In this document: piece after piece, positions 1-9,546 of the stretch
How positions within the stretch are numbered: position 1 is the first letter of the stretch
Layout: every line of letters begins with the position of its first letter
DNA from: Williamsia sp. 1135
GTDB lineage: Bacteria; Actinomycetota; Actinomycetes; Mycobacteriales; Mycobacteriaceae
DNA length: 64,000 nt
Reading direction: 5' to 3'
NCBI RefSeq assembly: GCF_002095395.1
Contig: NZ_MJEI01000094.1
Span: 62,001 to 126,000 of the forward strand
The notes under the pieces: model-generated
What the model saw: the letters and a program-made list of their open reading frames with translations, nothing else
Told to the model about the DNA's origin: nothing
Database searches by the model: none
Position numbers and translations under genes: made by a program

Positions 1-13
1 TGCTCGGGGTCAC
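1..13 (-). CDS. 5' end of next gene, possibly a second dynamin-like GTPase (IniC-type)
   Basis: A GTG at 13-11 overlaps the TGA stop of the upstream dynamin-like gene (GTGA overlap). It is preceded by an AGGGAGA ribosome-binding sequence about 6 bases upstream, inside the end of the upstream gene. Only four codons (M-T-P-S) are inside the window. In mycobacteria iniA is followed by iniC, a second dynamin-like GTPase, so a paired GTPase is the natural guess. The identity itself cannot be seen here; only the translational coupling can. Confidence 0.4.
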
Positions 14-1851
14 GACTGCTCTCCCTGCGATACCGCGGGGTCGAGTTGCAATGCCAGTTTTCGCAGCGCTGCAACCGCTTTGAGCTCTCCTTCGAGCTGC
101 GCGGTCCGCTGTCGCTGCTCGGACGTCGCAAGTGCCGCGCCTTCCTGTGCGGCCTGCAGCGAGTCGCCGATCGATCGCGCAGACTGCTCGGCGATCTCGG
201 TGAAGTGATCGCGCAGCGCGCGGTGGACGTGGCGCAGCCGATCCTTGGACTCCTTGCCCACCTGGAAGCTGACGTCGTCGGTGAACTTGCGGATCGCGGC
301 CTTCGCCTTCTGCCGCCGATCGACCGTCCGAGCTTCTTTGTCGTCCTTGTAGGCCTTGGTACCCAGCAACAGTCCGGCGCCGACCGAGATCGGGTTGATC
401 AGGGCCAGGCCGGCGAAGGTGCCGATGAGCCCGAACATGAGGACTCCACCGTAGGAGCCACGCATCCCGATCAGCACCTTCTGGGTGATCCCGACGCGCC
501 CCGATTCGAGTTCGGACAGTTCGGTCACGGTGTCGAAGACGCCGTCGATGTCGGTGATGTCGAGTGAGGGCAGATGCGCTTCGGCGGAGTCGGCGAAGTG
601 CTCGGCGATCCGTTCCGAGAGCCAGATCGCGCGATCGTGTGCCCAGACGAAATTGTCGCCGACCACCACCGCTATCTGATCTTCGAGCCATTCGCCGAGT
701 TGCGCCCAGTCCTTACCGGGGTCGCCTTGGTCGACGGCTTCCTCGGCTTCCCGGGTGACGGCCCGCAGTCGGTCGCGGAGGTCGTGGTCGATGTCGGCGG
801 CGAGATCGGTGATGCCGTCGGACAGGGTCTGCTGCCACAGGGCCGTCCGCTTCTTCATCTCATCGGCCGTCGCCTTGGCCCGTTGCAGTTCGGCGACCGC
901 CGCGGCCGCCTTCTCCGGATCGCGCAACGCCGCGAGCTCGCTACCCAACGTCAGCGCGAGGTGCTCGGAGACAGACCGTAGATCGAGCGCCACGGAAGTC
1001 TTCGTCGACTCGGCTGCTCTGGCGACCACCCGATCGCGCAAGAACTGGTAGACCTCGACGAACCCGGCCTCGGCGTTGAGCGAATCGTCCTTGAGCCGCA
1101 GCGCATGCGAGCGCAGCAGCGACGACACCGGCAGCAGCGGAACGTCGACGCCTTCGCGGCTCAGGTGCGCCTGATCGGCCTCGACGATGGCGCGCCAGTG
1201 TGGATACAGGTCGGTCTTGGTGATCAGGCACGCCACGGTCGGGCACAGACCGACGACCTGTTTGAGGAACGCCACCTCGGGCTCGGTGAACTCCTGGCTG
1301 GCGTCCGAGACGACGAAGACCGCATCTGCTGCGGGGAGGAGGCCGAGAGTGCTTGCCGCATGCGGATTCCCATGCCCTCCGACGCCGGGGGTGTCGACGA
1401 GGACGAGACCGTCCGCGAGCAGCGGACTCGGCACGTTCACCTCGAGACGCAACACCGTCGACCCACCCGCCAACGGATGGTCCGGGGTGATCGCGTTGAT
1501 CTGATCGAGCGGCACCACCACCCGCTCCGGCTCGGAGCCGGGGCGGTCGAGAACCAGGTGCGCCGACGCCTCGGCAGCATGCGCGGCCAAGGTCGGGACG
1601 GCCGTCGTCTCGTCGTCGCCCACCGAACACACGTCGATGCCGAGCAGCGAGTTCACGAATTGGCTCTTGCCCTGTTTGAGGGGTCCGACGACAACGATCC
1701 GTAACCGGGGGTCGGTGACCCTTGTCCGGGCGCCGTCGAGACGCGCCACCAGATCCTGCCTACCCGACCGGGCCGCGATCTCGCCCATCCGGCCGAGAAG
1801 CTCACCGAGCTCGCCCGTGGTGGTGGGCGCTGTGGCCACTTCGCTTTTCAT
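10..1851 (-). CDS. Dynamin-like GTPase (IniA/IniC family)
   Basis: A 613-residue protein with GTPase motifs in order: P-loop GPLKQGKS near residue 56, a switch-I region with TT near 82, DTPG near 153 and TKTD near 211. A long helical region follows, with a hydrophobic stretch around residues 467-498 and a charged helical C-terminus. This is the bacterial dynamin-like layout, in which GTP hydrolysis drives membrane binding and remodelling at the inner face of the plasma membrane. In mycobacteria IniA is induced by cell-wall inhibitors. I chose ATG 1851 (MKSEVA) over an upstream in-frame start at 1920, whose extra 23 residues look non-coding. The gene lies 172 bases downstream of the IniB-like gene on the same strand, so co-transcription is likely. 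Whether it is IniA or IniC proper cannot be settled by eye. Confidence 0.88.
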   Translation of the reverse strand: MKSEVATAPTTTGELGELLGRMGEIAARSGRQDLVARLDGARTRVTDPRLRIVVVGPLKQGKSQFVNSLLGIDVCSVGDDETTAVPTLAAHAAEASAHLVLDRPGSEPERVVVPLDQINAITPDHPLAGGSTVLRLEVNVPSPLLADGLVLVDTPGVGGHGNPHAASTLGLLPAADAVFVVSDASQEFTEPEVAFLKQVVGLCPTVACLITKTDLYPHWRAIVEADQAHLSREGVDVPLLPVSSLLRSHALRLKDDSLNAEAGFVEVYQFLRDRVVARAAESTKTSVALDLRSVSEHLALTLGSELAALRDPEKAAAAVAELQRAKATADEMKKRTALWQQTLSDGITDLAADIDHDLRDRLRAVTREAEEAVDQGDPGKDWAQLGEWLEDQIAVVVGDNFVWAHDRAIWLSERIAEHFADSAEAHLPSLDITDIDGVFDTVTELSELESGRVGITQKVLIGMRGSYGGVLMFGLIGTFAGLALINPISVGAGLLLGTKAYKDDKEARTVDRRQKAKAAIRKFTDDVSFQVGKESKDRLRHVHRALRDHFTEIAEQSARSIGDSLQAAQEGAALATSEQRQRTAQLEGELKAVAALRKLALQLDPAVSQGEQS

Positions 1852-2023
1852 CCGGCATCCGACCTGTTCGTCAACGAGAGCAACCCCGATGTGGCCGCAC
1901 CCGCCGGGTTCGGGGCACACGCCAATCGGTCCCGCTCACAGTATCTCGATGAGGCACCGTGATCGGGACCGATGGCGCGGGAATCTCTCGACAACTACAC
2001 CCCTCGTGTCTGTGCTCGAAGCA

Positions 2024-5000
2024 CTAGTCGTCGATACCGTCATCCACCGTCGAGGTCGCACCGGCGTCGGTGTCGCCGCCGACTCCCGCTCCGCCGAGCA
2101 GACCACCGGTGAGGTTGCCGGTCAGGCCACCTGCGTCGAGCCCTGTGTCGGCGCCGACTGCTTCGAGCCCCGTGTCGGCGCCGCCGACATCCAGTCCCGT
2201 GTCGGTTCCGCCTCCGGCACCAAAGGTGTTGTCGGCATCGATGTCCGACCAGGCGTTCCCGCCGACGACACCGGTGGTGGTCTCGGTCAGCGATCCGGTC
2301 AGGCCGCCGGCAGTGTCCGCAGCGATGTCGGCTGTGCCGCCGAGAGTTGCTGCCGGGTCGGCCAGTCCGCCGGTGACGTCAGCGGTCGGGGCGAGATCAT
2401 CGAGAGCGCCCTGCAGTTCGGTCGTGGCGCCGCCACCGAGGCCCGTGTCCAGACCACCCGAGCCGAGACCACCCAGGTCCAGTCCGCCGCCCGCGGTTCC
2501 CGCGAGTCCGCCGGTGACCGAACCGACGATGCCTGTGTCGAGGCCGGCGGTGGTATCGAGCGCGGTGTCCAGCAGTCCGCCCGCGACCACGTCACCACCG
2601 GCGATCACACCACCGCCGGTGGAGATCGCTGCGCCGAGACCTGTTTCGAGTCCGCCTCCGACAACGCCTGCGGCTGCGAGCCCACCGCCCACTCCTCCAT
2701 CGACCGCGGTGTTCAAGCCGGTTGCCAGTGCTCCGGCGGCACCGAGTGTTCCTGCCAGCCCACCGTCGACCACGGCGCCGGCGCCTCCGGCGAGCGCGCC
2801 GGCCGCGAGGAGCGAGGTGTCGAGGCCGGTCTCGAGTTTGGTTTCGAGTAGCCCGGTGACGTCAGCTGCGACCACCCCGCCTGCAGCCAGCGCCGCGCCG
2901 AGCTGAGTGCCGAGCCCTGCGGCCAGATCGCCGTCGAGAGCGAGCGCGCCCTCGAGGACGACGCCGAGGCCGGTCCCGAGATCGACGCCCCCGTCGAGGA
3001 CACCCAGGAGCTGGGTGCCGAGTTCACCGGAGAGGACGCCACCCAGGGTCGTTCCCACGGTGGCGCCGATGGTTGCCGCCACGTCACCGCCTGCGGAGAG
3101 GATGCCGGCGAGGTCCAGATCGGTATCCAGGACCCCGCCGACACCTAGGGCGCCGACCAGGTCGGTGGCCAGGCCCAGCCCGAGTTCCGGGTTCAGCAAC
3201 CCGGAAAGATCAGTTGCGGCAGCAAGTCCGGTGGTCGCCGCGAGAACTGCGCTCAGCGACCCGCCGAAGCCTGCGGCGAGATCGCCGCCTGCCGCGAGAG
3301 TGGTGGCCAGCGCGGTGGCGAGCTGAGCACTGAGCCCACCGGCCAGCCGTCCGGCGACATCGACGTCGAGCAGGCCGCCCGCGCCGAGCGCGGTGGCGAG
3401 TGCCCCGCCGAATGCAGCGGTGAGGCCGGCCGTGAGATCGGCCGCCCCGGCGAGATCGAGAGCGCCATCGAACACTGTCGCCAGTGCGAGGCCGAGATCC
3501 ACGTCGCCCGCCAACAGTCCGGTCAGCTGTGCACCGAGGTCGCCGGTCAAGACGCCGCCGACGACTCCGCCGAGTGCCACACCGAACAGGCCACCCAGAT
3601 CGCCACCGGCCTCGAGCACCCCCGAGAGCACCGTGCCGACCGCGAGACCCAGGTCGCCACCGGCCGCGAGGACGCCGTCGATGTCGATGCCACCGCCGGC
3701 ACCGATGAGCGCGGTCAGGGCACCGGTCAATCCCGCGGTGACGCCGCCACCGAGCTCGAGGGCGCCTGCGAGCACCGCAGCGATCGTGGCGTCGGCACCG
3801 AGTACCGCGTCGAGATCGAGGACGTCGAGGTCGAGTGCGCCGCCGAGCAGGGCACCGACTGCCAGACCGAGGTCGGCCCCGACCTCACCGCCGGCCGCCA
3901 GGACACCGCCCAGAGTGGTCTGCAGCGTAGCGGTCAACCCGCCGACCAGGCCTGCGACGACATCGGCGTCGAGGACTGCGGCCAGGGCTCCTTCCAGAGC
4001 GCCGGTGGCACCGAGGAGGCCGGTGAGGGTTCCACCGAAGCCGCCTGCGAGATCTGCGCCGACCCCGATCGCGCCGCCCACAACAGCACCGATGGCGGCG
4101 CCGACATCCACTCCGGCGATGAGGGCACCGGCGAGGTCACCCACGAGGTCGGCACTCGCGCCGATACCGGCACCGAGCACCGCGCCGAAGGTGGCACCGA
4201 CCGCAGCGGCCAGGTCGCCGCCGAGCGCGAGAGCTCCCGAGAGCGCCGCGGAAATCGCGCCGCCGGCAGCGAGTGCTGCATCGAGGTCGAGACCACCGGC
4301 CGCCGCGATCGCCGCGTTGATGGTCGCGGCCAGCTGTCCGGTCAGGCCGGCCGTGACACCCAGTCCGCCGCCGATGATCGCGGCGATCGTGGCGCCGATG
4401 TCGAGCACGCCGTCGAGGTCGAGGACACCGGTCAGGTCGCCGCCGAGTTCGAGGGCTGCCTCGATCACGCCGCCGAGTACCGCACCGAAGCCTGCCGCGA
4501 GCTCGCCGCCGACGGTCAGCGCGGCCGACAAGCTCGCGGCGAGGATGGCCGCGAACTGGGCGGTGAAGTCGAGATCACCGAAGTTGATGGCGCCCAGGTC
4601 GAGGGAGCCGAGGTCGATGGCACCCAGATCGATGCCGCCCAGATCGATACCGCCGAGGTTGCCGAACTCGAAGTTGCCGAAGTCGATGCCACCGAAGACC
4701 TGATCGCCGAAATCGACGTTGCCGAACTCGAGGCCACCCGCCGCGATACCGCCACCGATCGCCCCGATGGTTCCAATGTTGCCGATGTTCACCACGTTGA
4801 CCATGCCTGCACCTGCGCCGGCGTTGACGATCTGGGTGAGCCGGGAGCCACCGTCGAAGAGAGCGGAGTCGGCCACCAGCGGAGCCGCGGCGACGATGTC
4901 GGCGTGGTTGAGGTCGGGCAAGCCGGCCGCGTTGAGCGCGCCCTGCGGATTGAGGCAATAGGCCGAGGCCGCCTGATCGTCGCGAAGGAGCCCGAGGATG

Positions 5001-5026
5001 AAATCGAGTACTGCGTTGCTGGCCAT
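2024..5026 (-). CDS. iniB: IniB-like Gly/Ala-rich protein (IniB N-terminal domain)
   Basis: A 1000-residue protein that starts MASNAVLDFILGLLRDD and continues through an Asn-Pro/AL.AAGL helix, the pattern of the IniB N-terminal domain (about residues 1-50). A short IGNIGTIG and FGNVDFGD segment follows, then roughly 750 residues of imperfect Gly/Ala/Leu/Asp repeats (G-x-L-x-A-A-L-A-x-G-x-D-L-G type). The last 150 residues are Gly/Thr/Asp-rich and end in an acidic tail. M. tuberculosis IniB is about half this length, so the repeat is expanded. No signal peptide is seen. The start at 5026 is supported by AGGAGA six bases upstream; an upstream in-frame ATG at 5206 would add 60 unlikely residues. 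Role inferred: cell-envelope stress protein acting with the dynamin-like GTPase. Confidence 0.85.
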   Translation of the reverse strand: MASNAVLDFILGLLRDDQAASAYCLNPQGALNAAGLPDLNHADIVAAAPLVADSALFDGGSRLTQIVNAGAGAGMVNVVNIGNIGTIGAIGGGIAAGGLEFGNVDFGDQVFGGIDFGNFEFGNLGGIDLGGIDLGAIDLGSLDLGAINFGDLDFTAQFAAILAASLSAALTVGGELAAGFGAVLGGVIEAALELGGDLTGVLDLDGVLDIGATIAAIIGGGLGVTAGLTGQLAATINAAIAAAGGLDLDAALAAGGAISAALSGALALGGDLAAAVGATFGAVLGAGIGASADLVGDLAGALIAGVDVGAAIGAVVGGAIGVGADLAGGFGGTLTGLLGATGALEGALAAVLDADVVAGLVGGLTATLQTTLGGVLAAGGEVGADLGLAVGALLGGALDLDVLDLDAVLGADATIAAVLAGALELGGGVTAGLTGALTALIGAGGGIDIDGVLAAGGDLGLAVGTVLSGVLEAGGDLGGLFGVALGGVVGGVLTGDLGAQLTGLLAGDVDLGLALATVFDGALDLAGAADLTAGLTAAFGGALATALGAGGLLDVDVAGRLAGGLSAQLATALATTLAAGGDLAAGFGGSLSAVLAATTGLAAATDLSGLLNPELGLGLATDLVGALGVGGVLDTDLDLAGILSAGGDVAATIGATVGTTLGGVLSGELGTQLLGVLDGGVDLGTGLGVVLEGALALDGDLAAGLGTQLGAALAAGGVVAADVTGLLETKLETGLDTSLLAAGALAGGAGAVVDGGLAGTLGAAGALATGLNTAVDGGVGGGLAAAGVVGGGLETGLGAAISTGGGVIAGGDVVAGGLLDTALDTTAGLDTGIVGSVTGGLAGTAGGGLDLGGLGSGGLDTGLGGGATTELQGALDDLAPTADVTGGLADPAATLGGTADIAADTAGGLTGSLTETTTGVVGGNAWSDIDADNTFGAGGGTDTGLDVGGADTGLEAVGADTGLDAGGLTGNLTGGLLGGAGVGGDTDAGATSTVDDGIDD

Positions 5027-5332
5027 GGGATCTCCTGTATCCGGGCAGATCCAGGCATCGGATCCGCGGTGAGTGACTACAACGCTACGAATTCCGCGCC
5101 CTGTGCCCAACGGGTTGATGCCCCATGCTTTTCGAACCCTCCATAGGGGATCGGGGGCCGGGGCATTAGGGGATTCGGGGCGGACGGGGACCGGGGATCG
5201 GTGCATTGCCCCCTTCCTGATGAACGATTCCCCGAATGGGTAACACCGGTCTCACCTGCAGCGACACAATGGGGGACGGCATCACAGCGCGCCGACGCAT
5301 ACGAAACATTCGCAGCAGAGGGAGTCGTCGAC
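5027..5332. promoter_or_regulatory. Divergent intergenic region between the iniB-like and Hsp70-like genes
   Basis: These 306 bases separate two divergent starts and must hold both promoters. Ribosome-binding sites are visible for both genes: AGGAGA before 5026 and GAGGGAG before 5333. The middle (about 5145-5210) is a run of GGGGA/CGGGG-type repeats. I see no convincing sigma-A hexamers and no clear palindromic operator. Coordinated induction with the neighbouring LuxR-type regulator is possible but inferred only from position. Confidence 0.5.
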
Positions 5333-7054
5333 ATGGCCGCATCGCAGATGGGGACAGCGCTCGGGTTGAAGATCGGAAGCACCACGTGTGTCGCGGTACC
5401 GGCGGACGAGGCCGGGCCTGTTGGTGGTGTCGTGGTCACCGGGCCGTATCTCGACCTCACGCCCGACCAGGAGCCCCGACTCGCCGACACCGCGGGCGCG
5501 CACCGCATCACCGGCTTCGCCGACCGGGTCGGCGATCCGGTCGCCCTCCTCGGCGACGACGGCACCCAGTACACCGGTCAGGACCTCTACGCCGCTGCGA
5601 TGAGCTCGCTGGCCGCCGAAGCCGACCGCTGGAACGCCGATCAGATCGTGGTGGCCATCCCCAACGATTGGCAGGCGCACGCGATCGAGGCTCTTCGGTC
5701 AGCCGCCGACGACCAGGCCCTTCCACCGGTCACCGTTGTCACCGAAGCTGTCGCGGCCGTCGCCGCCCTCGAGTCCCGTCGCGGCCCTGTGGACGGCGTG
5801 CAGGTTGTCTACGACCTGGGCGGTTCTGCACTCGACGTCGCGGTCGTCACCGGTGGACCGGACTCGCAGATCCTCGGACGGCCACTGCGTTCCGAGGAGG
5901 TGAGCGGCGCGCAATTCGACCATCTGGTCCTGGGCCACGTGCTCGCCTCGGTCGGTGCCGCGGACGCGATCGATCCGTTCGATCCCGCCACCATCACCGC
6001 TCTGACCGAACTCCGCACCCGCTGCGCGGCCGCGCGTGAGGCCCTGTCCGTCGACACCGAGACAGTCATCTCCATCGATCTGCCAGGTCTGCGCACCGAG
6101 GCCCGCCTGGTGCGTTCAGAACTCGAAGAGTTGCTGCGCGGACCGCTGACCTCCTCGATGTCACTGATCGGCGAAGCCCTTCACCTGGCAGAGACCGACT
6201 TGGCCGGGGTGTCGACCATCGTGCTGATCGGTGGCGGTTCGGCCACACCGCTGGTGAGCGAACTGGTGTCGTCGACGTTGCGACTACCGGTGGCCGTCAA
6301 CACAGATCCCACCATCACCTCCGCCACGGGGGCGGCGACGATTGCTGCTGCCAATGTTGCTGCCGCACAGGCGGATGTCGCACTCGCGGCGCCGGCCTCA
6401 GCGTCGGCAGAGATGGTCCCGTCGGCGTCCCGGGCGATCACCCCCGCCCCGAGAACCCTTGTTGCAGAACCAAAGACGATGTCGCGGCCCAGACGGATCG
6501 CCGTCGTCGTCGGAGTCGCCGCCGCCATCGCCCTCTTGACCGCGGGCGGCCTGTCGGTCGGGACCGCGTTGACCGACGACAACAAGCCGACGGCCGGGTC
6601 CTCCGAGTCCACGGCCCCGGCGAAGAGTTCGTCGGCCCCCTCGACCACCGCCGGCGCTCCAGGATCTGCTGCGCGTAACCCCGACGGCACCGTCGGTACC
6701 AGTTCGACCCCCGGCCAACCCGGCGCCCGGAGCACAACGGGTGCGACAGCGACCACCGCAGGAGGAGCACCGCCGGTAGCGGGTCAGACAGGCGCCGCAC
6801 CTGCTCCGAACGCACCGGCTGCGGGCACGCCTGCCCCCGCGCAACCCGGAGGTGGTGACACCTCGGGAGGCGGAGACACCTCGGGCGGTGGCACCGGCGG
6901 CGGGGACACGTCCGGCGGCGGCGAGTCGCCCGGTGGCGACACCGGCGGCAGTGGGGGTGGCGGGACCCCCGCCGATGTCGGCAACGGCGTCGGTGGCGTG
7001 GTCGGTGGGGTGGGCAACGGCGTCGGCGGACTGCTCGGCGGCGTCGTCGGGTGA
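5333..7054 (+). CDS. Membrane-anchored Hsp70-like (DnaK-fold) protein
   Basis: A 573-residue protein. Residues 1 to about 340 follow an Hsp70/actin nucleotide-binding domain: a phosphate-1 region LKIGSTTC near residue 10, phosphate-2 YDLGGSALDVAVV near 160 and an adenosine motif LIGGGSATP near 297. In canonical DnaK the phosphate-1 motif is DLGTT; here the Asp position is Lys, so ATPase chemistry may be altered. A single hydrophobic segment (about 387-410) follows, then a Ser/Thr/Pro/Gly-rich tail with GGGDTSGGG-type repeats ending in GVGG/LLGG repeats. There is no peptide-binding domain. ATG 5333 is preceded by GAGGGAG. The stop overlaps the next gene (GTGA), so the two are translationally coupled. 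Predicted: cytoplasmic actin-like head with an extracytoplasmic disordered tail. Confidence 0.8.
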   Translation: MAASQMGTALGLKIGSTTCVAVPADEAGPVGGVVVTGPYLDLTPDQEPRLADTAGAHRITGFADRVGDPVALLGDDGTQYTGQDLYAAAMSSLAAEADRWNADQIVVAIPNDWQAHAIEALRSAADDQALPPVTVVTEAVAAVAALESRRGPVDGVQVVYDLGGSALDVAVVTGGPDSQILGRPLRSEEVSGAQFDHLVLGHVLASVGAADAIDPFDPATITALTELRTRCAAAREALSVDTETVISIDLPGLRTEARLVRSELEELLRGPLTSSMSLIGEALHLAETDLAGVSTIVLIGGGSATPLVSELVSSTLRLPVAVNTDPTITSATGAATIAAANVAAAQADVALAAPASASAEMVPSASRAITPAPRTLVAEPKTMSRPRRIAVVVGVAAAIALLTAGGLSVGTALTDDNKPTAGSSESTAPAKSSSAPSTTAGAPGSAARNPDGTVGTSSTPGQPGARSTTGATATTAGGAPPVAGQTGAAPAPNAPAAGTPAPAQPGGGDTSGGGDTSGGGTGGGDTSGGGESPGGDTGGSGGGGTPADVGNGVGGVVGGVGNGVGGLLGGVVG

Positions 7055-9516
7055 CAACGGCAGGAATGCCTGTGTCATCGGTCGATCTCCGCTCCGCGTC
7101 GTCCCCGGCCCCGCAGGTCCTGCTGGCGCGACTGCAGGCCGGTAAACCAACGGTCGCCTTCGTGACCGGGGTGTCCGGTAGCGGGAAAACCGAGCTGCTC
7201 GACTCGTGTCGATCGGTGTTGCAACGAGCCGGAACCCCGGTGTCGTCGACACCCGACGAACAGCCCGGTTCCGCGATCGTCGTCGACGACGCACACAGCC
7301 GCGACCCCGAGACACTCAGCCGCATAGCCCGATTCGCCGAATCTCCGCAGGCGACCGTGATCGTCGCCTCCGAACCACGCTTCCACGACCCCGCGGTGAA
7401 GGAACTGCGCCGCGATCTCGGAACGACCGGCTCCGCTTTCACCCTCGCACCCCTGTCGCGTGCGGAGATCGTCGCGCGCGCCGGCGGGACGATCACCCCT
7501 GTGGTCGCCGAAGCGATCCGGGTCGAGAGCGGTGGCATCCGGGCCGCGGTGAATGCCGCCCTGGTTGCCGCCCGATCGGCCGCCGACGGTTCGGGAGAGC
7601 CCGAAGTGGTCGCCCGCGAAGCCATCTCCCAGTGGCAGCAGCGACGGCTGCGGGAGCTGGATCCGACCACCTTGGACGTGCTCACCATCGCCGGCCTCCA
7701 TCCCGCGCCGGACCCGAACACGGTCGCCGAGACCCTCGGGATCGACCACGAGAGCGCGTGCAGCGCTGTGGATCGGGCGCGCGGCAGTGGATTTCTCAGT
7801 GCCGCAGACGCCTTGCTCGCCTCGGCGGCCCCGAGACTCCGGGTGGTGCGAGGCGACCACGTCGTGGCCTCGATCCACCGGGCTCTGGTGGACGTACTGC
7901 TCGCCCACGGCGTGCTACGCGAGGACACCGCCATCACCGCGGCGCACGCGGGTATCAGCACGCCTGCTCTTGCGCAGATGCTCTCGGACGCCGCGGCCCT
8001 TGCACCCGCACCTCGAGCCGTCACCCTGTGGACGGCCGCGATCGCCGCGGGCACCGAACCCGGCGTCGCCCATCTCCCCCTCGCCGATGCCGCTGTGCGT
8101 TCCGGAGACCTCGACACCGCAACCGCTCTCGTCGACCCGGTCCTCGCCGACGGTTCCCCTGACGCACGACGTGACGCCGTGCGTATCGCGACGGCAGCGG
8201 CCGCGAGGCGTGGCAGTTACTCCAGATGCGCGGCTCTCTATCGATGGCTCGGGCCCGAGCAAGCGGGGGCCGATGCCCCGCTCGGTGTCCTGGCCCTTCT
8301 CGCCACCGGTGACCGGGCCGGCGCCGATGAATTCACTGCCGCAGCGGCCAGCGCGCCCCCGACCACCGAGAACTCGAGGGCCCTGCTGCTGTCCACCGGA
8401 CTGGTGACGTCCCTGACCACCTCTCGAGCCGCCGCGATCGGCAGCGTGCTGCGGTCCGCTTCCCTGTCCCGCCCGCACGACCGGGCGGAGCCGGAGTCGG
8501 CCACCGCGATCGCAGCCCTGCTCGCGCTACACGGCGGCGACCTCGTCGGTGCCCGCTCCGTGCTCACCCGATCCGCCAACTCGAGTACCACCCGCGAAAA
8601 GCTGCTGTTCGGCTGGACCGTGATGCTCGGCGGCGACCTCAGCGGTGCCGCCGACATCGTCCGATCCTGCGAGCCGAAGGAGTTCCGGGACCACGTGGTG
8701 GCGCGCGCTCTCACCGTGGCGATCGCCCGGCGGCGCGGCGACGCCGGTGGCCTGCTCAACGCCTGGAAAGATGCGGCATCCGTCGTCGCGGAGATGGAGG
8801 TCGACCTCTTCAGCCTCCTGCCGGTCGGTGAACTCTGGCTCGCTGCAGTGCGATTGGGCGAGACCGCCCGCCTCACTCATCTCGTCGACGAGGCCGATCG
8901 TCTACTCACCGACCTGGGTTCGCCGCCGGCGTGGGCCTCGTCGTGGAGCTGGTTTGGCGTGCAGGCTGCGATTCTGTCCGACGATCCGGCCGCCCTGGTT
9001 CCCTACGCCCGCACGCTCGGCCAGGCAGCAGGCGATGACGCTTTTGCCGCGGCGCTCGCCGACGCCGGCCGGGCGTGGCTGCGAGTGATGCAGGGGAGTC
9101 CCGACGTCGTCGAGGTCGAATCGGCCGCCCGTAGGCTCGAGACCGCCGGATTGTCTTGGGACGCAGCTCGTCTGGCGGGCGAGGCGGCCCTCCGGGTCGA
9201 GGACACCCAGTCGGCGACGACACTGTTGCAGGTCGCTCGCCTGGTGTCGGGGTCATCGGGCCCAGCTGCCCCGACGCCGACGTCGGGGCCGACAGACCAG
9301 GCCACCGTCAGCCAGCTTTCCGAACGGGAAGCCGAGGTCGCACGGCACCTGCTCCTCGGCCACACCTACCGCGAGATCGGTGCCGAGCTGTACATCTCGG
9401 CGAAGACCGTCGAGCACCACGTGGCACGGATCAGGCGCCGAATCGGAGCAGGATCGCGGTCCGAGATGCTCTCCATGCTCCGAGCAGCCGGTTACGGCCC
9501 GGCCGGGCCGGAGTAG
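7051..9516 (+). CDS. Large LuxR-family transcriptional regulator with N-terminal P-loop ATPase
   Basis: An 821-residue protein of LAL/MalT-like layout. A Walker A GVSGSGKTE lies near residue 40 and a Walker B-like IVVDDAH near 73. A long alpha-helical repeat middle follows, then a C-terminal LuxR helix-turn-helix from about residue 755, with LSEREAEVARHLL, a YREIGAELYIS recognition region and KTVEHHVARI. Such proteins bind ATP and an inducer before activating promoters. The GTG start overlaps the stop of the Hsp70-like gene. From memory, M. tuberculosis has a similar-sized regulator (Rv0339c) next to the iniB region, which supports a local regulatory role. The target promoter is not known; the divergent 5027-5332 region is a candidate. 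Confidence 0.85.
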   Translation: MTTAGMPVSSVDLRSASSPAPQVLLARLQAGKPTVAFVTGVSGSGKTELLDSCRSVLQRAGTPVSSTPDEQPGSAIVVDDAHSRDPETLSRIARFAESPQATVIVASEPRFHDPAVKELRRDLGTTGSAFTLAPLSRAEIVARAGGTITPVVAEAIRVESGGIRAAVNAALVAARSAADGSGEPEVVAREAISQWQQRRLRELDPTTLDVLTIAGLHPAPDPNTVAETLGIDHESACSAVDRARGSGFLSAADALLASAAPRLRVVRGDHVVASIHRALVDVLLAHGVLREDTAITAAHAGISTPALAQMLSDAAALAPAPRAVTLWTAAIAAGTEPGVAHLPLADAAVRSGDLDTATALVDPVLADGSPDARRDAVRIATAAAARRGSYSRCAALYRWLGPEQAGADAPLGVLALLATGDRAGADEFTAAAASAPPTTENSRALLLSTGLVTSLTTSRAAAIGSVLRSASLSRPHDRAEPESATAIAALLALHGGDLVGARSVLTRSANSSTTREKLLFGWTVMLGGDLSGAADIVRSCEPKEFRDHVVARALTVAIARRRGDAGGLLNAWKDAASVVAEMEVDLFSLLPVGELWLAAVRLGETARLTHLVDEADRLLTDLGSPPAWASSWSWFGVQAAILSDDPAALVPYARTLGQAAGDDAFAAALADAGRAWLRVMQGSPDVVEVESAARRLETAGLSWDAARLAGEAALRVEDTQSATTLLQVARLVSGSSGPAAPTPTSGPTDQATVSQLSEREAEVARHLLLGHTYREIGAELYISAKTVEHHVARIRRRIGAGSRSEMLSMLRAAGYGPAGPE

Positions 9517-9546
9517 TCGACAGCATCGGCCGAACGCCGTTCGATG

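Noticed and set aside
3393-4703. Long Pro/Ala/Ser-rich frame opposite the iniB-like gene
   Set aside because: It is the mirror of the Gly/Ala repeat on the other strand. It has no ribosome site, no domain and biased composition, while the opposite frame has an IniB domain and a good start.
5145-5210. GGGGA/CGGGG runs as an operator or G-quadruplex
   Set aside because: Runs are irregular, and such G tracts are common in a high-GC spacer; no dyad or phased repeat stands out.
6438-8117. 559-codon frame opposite the Hsp70-like and LuxR genes
   Set aside because: It crosses the boundary of two well-supported genes and encodes an Arg/Ser-rich product with no domain.
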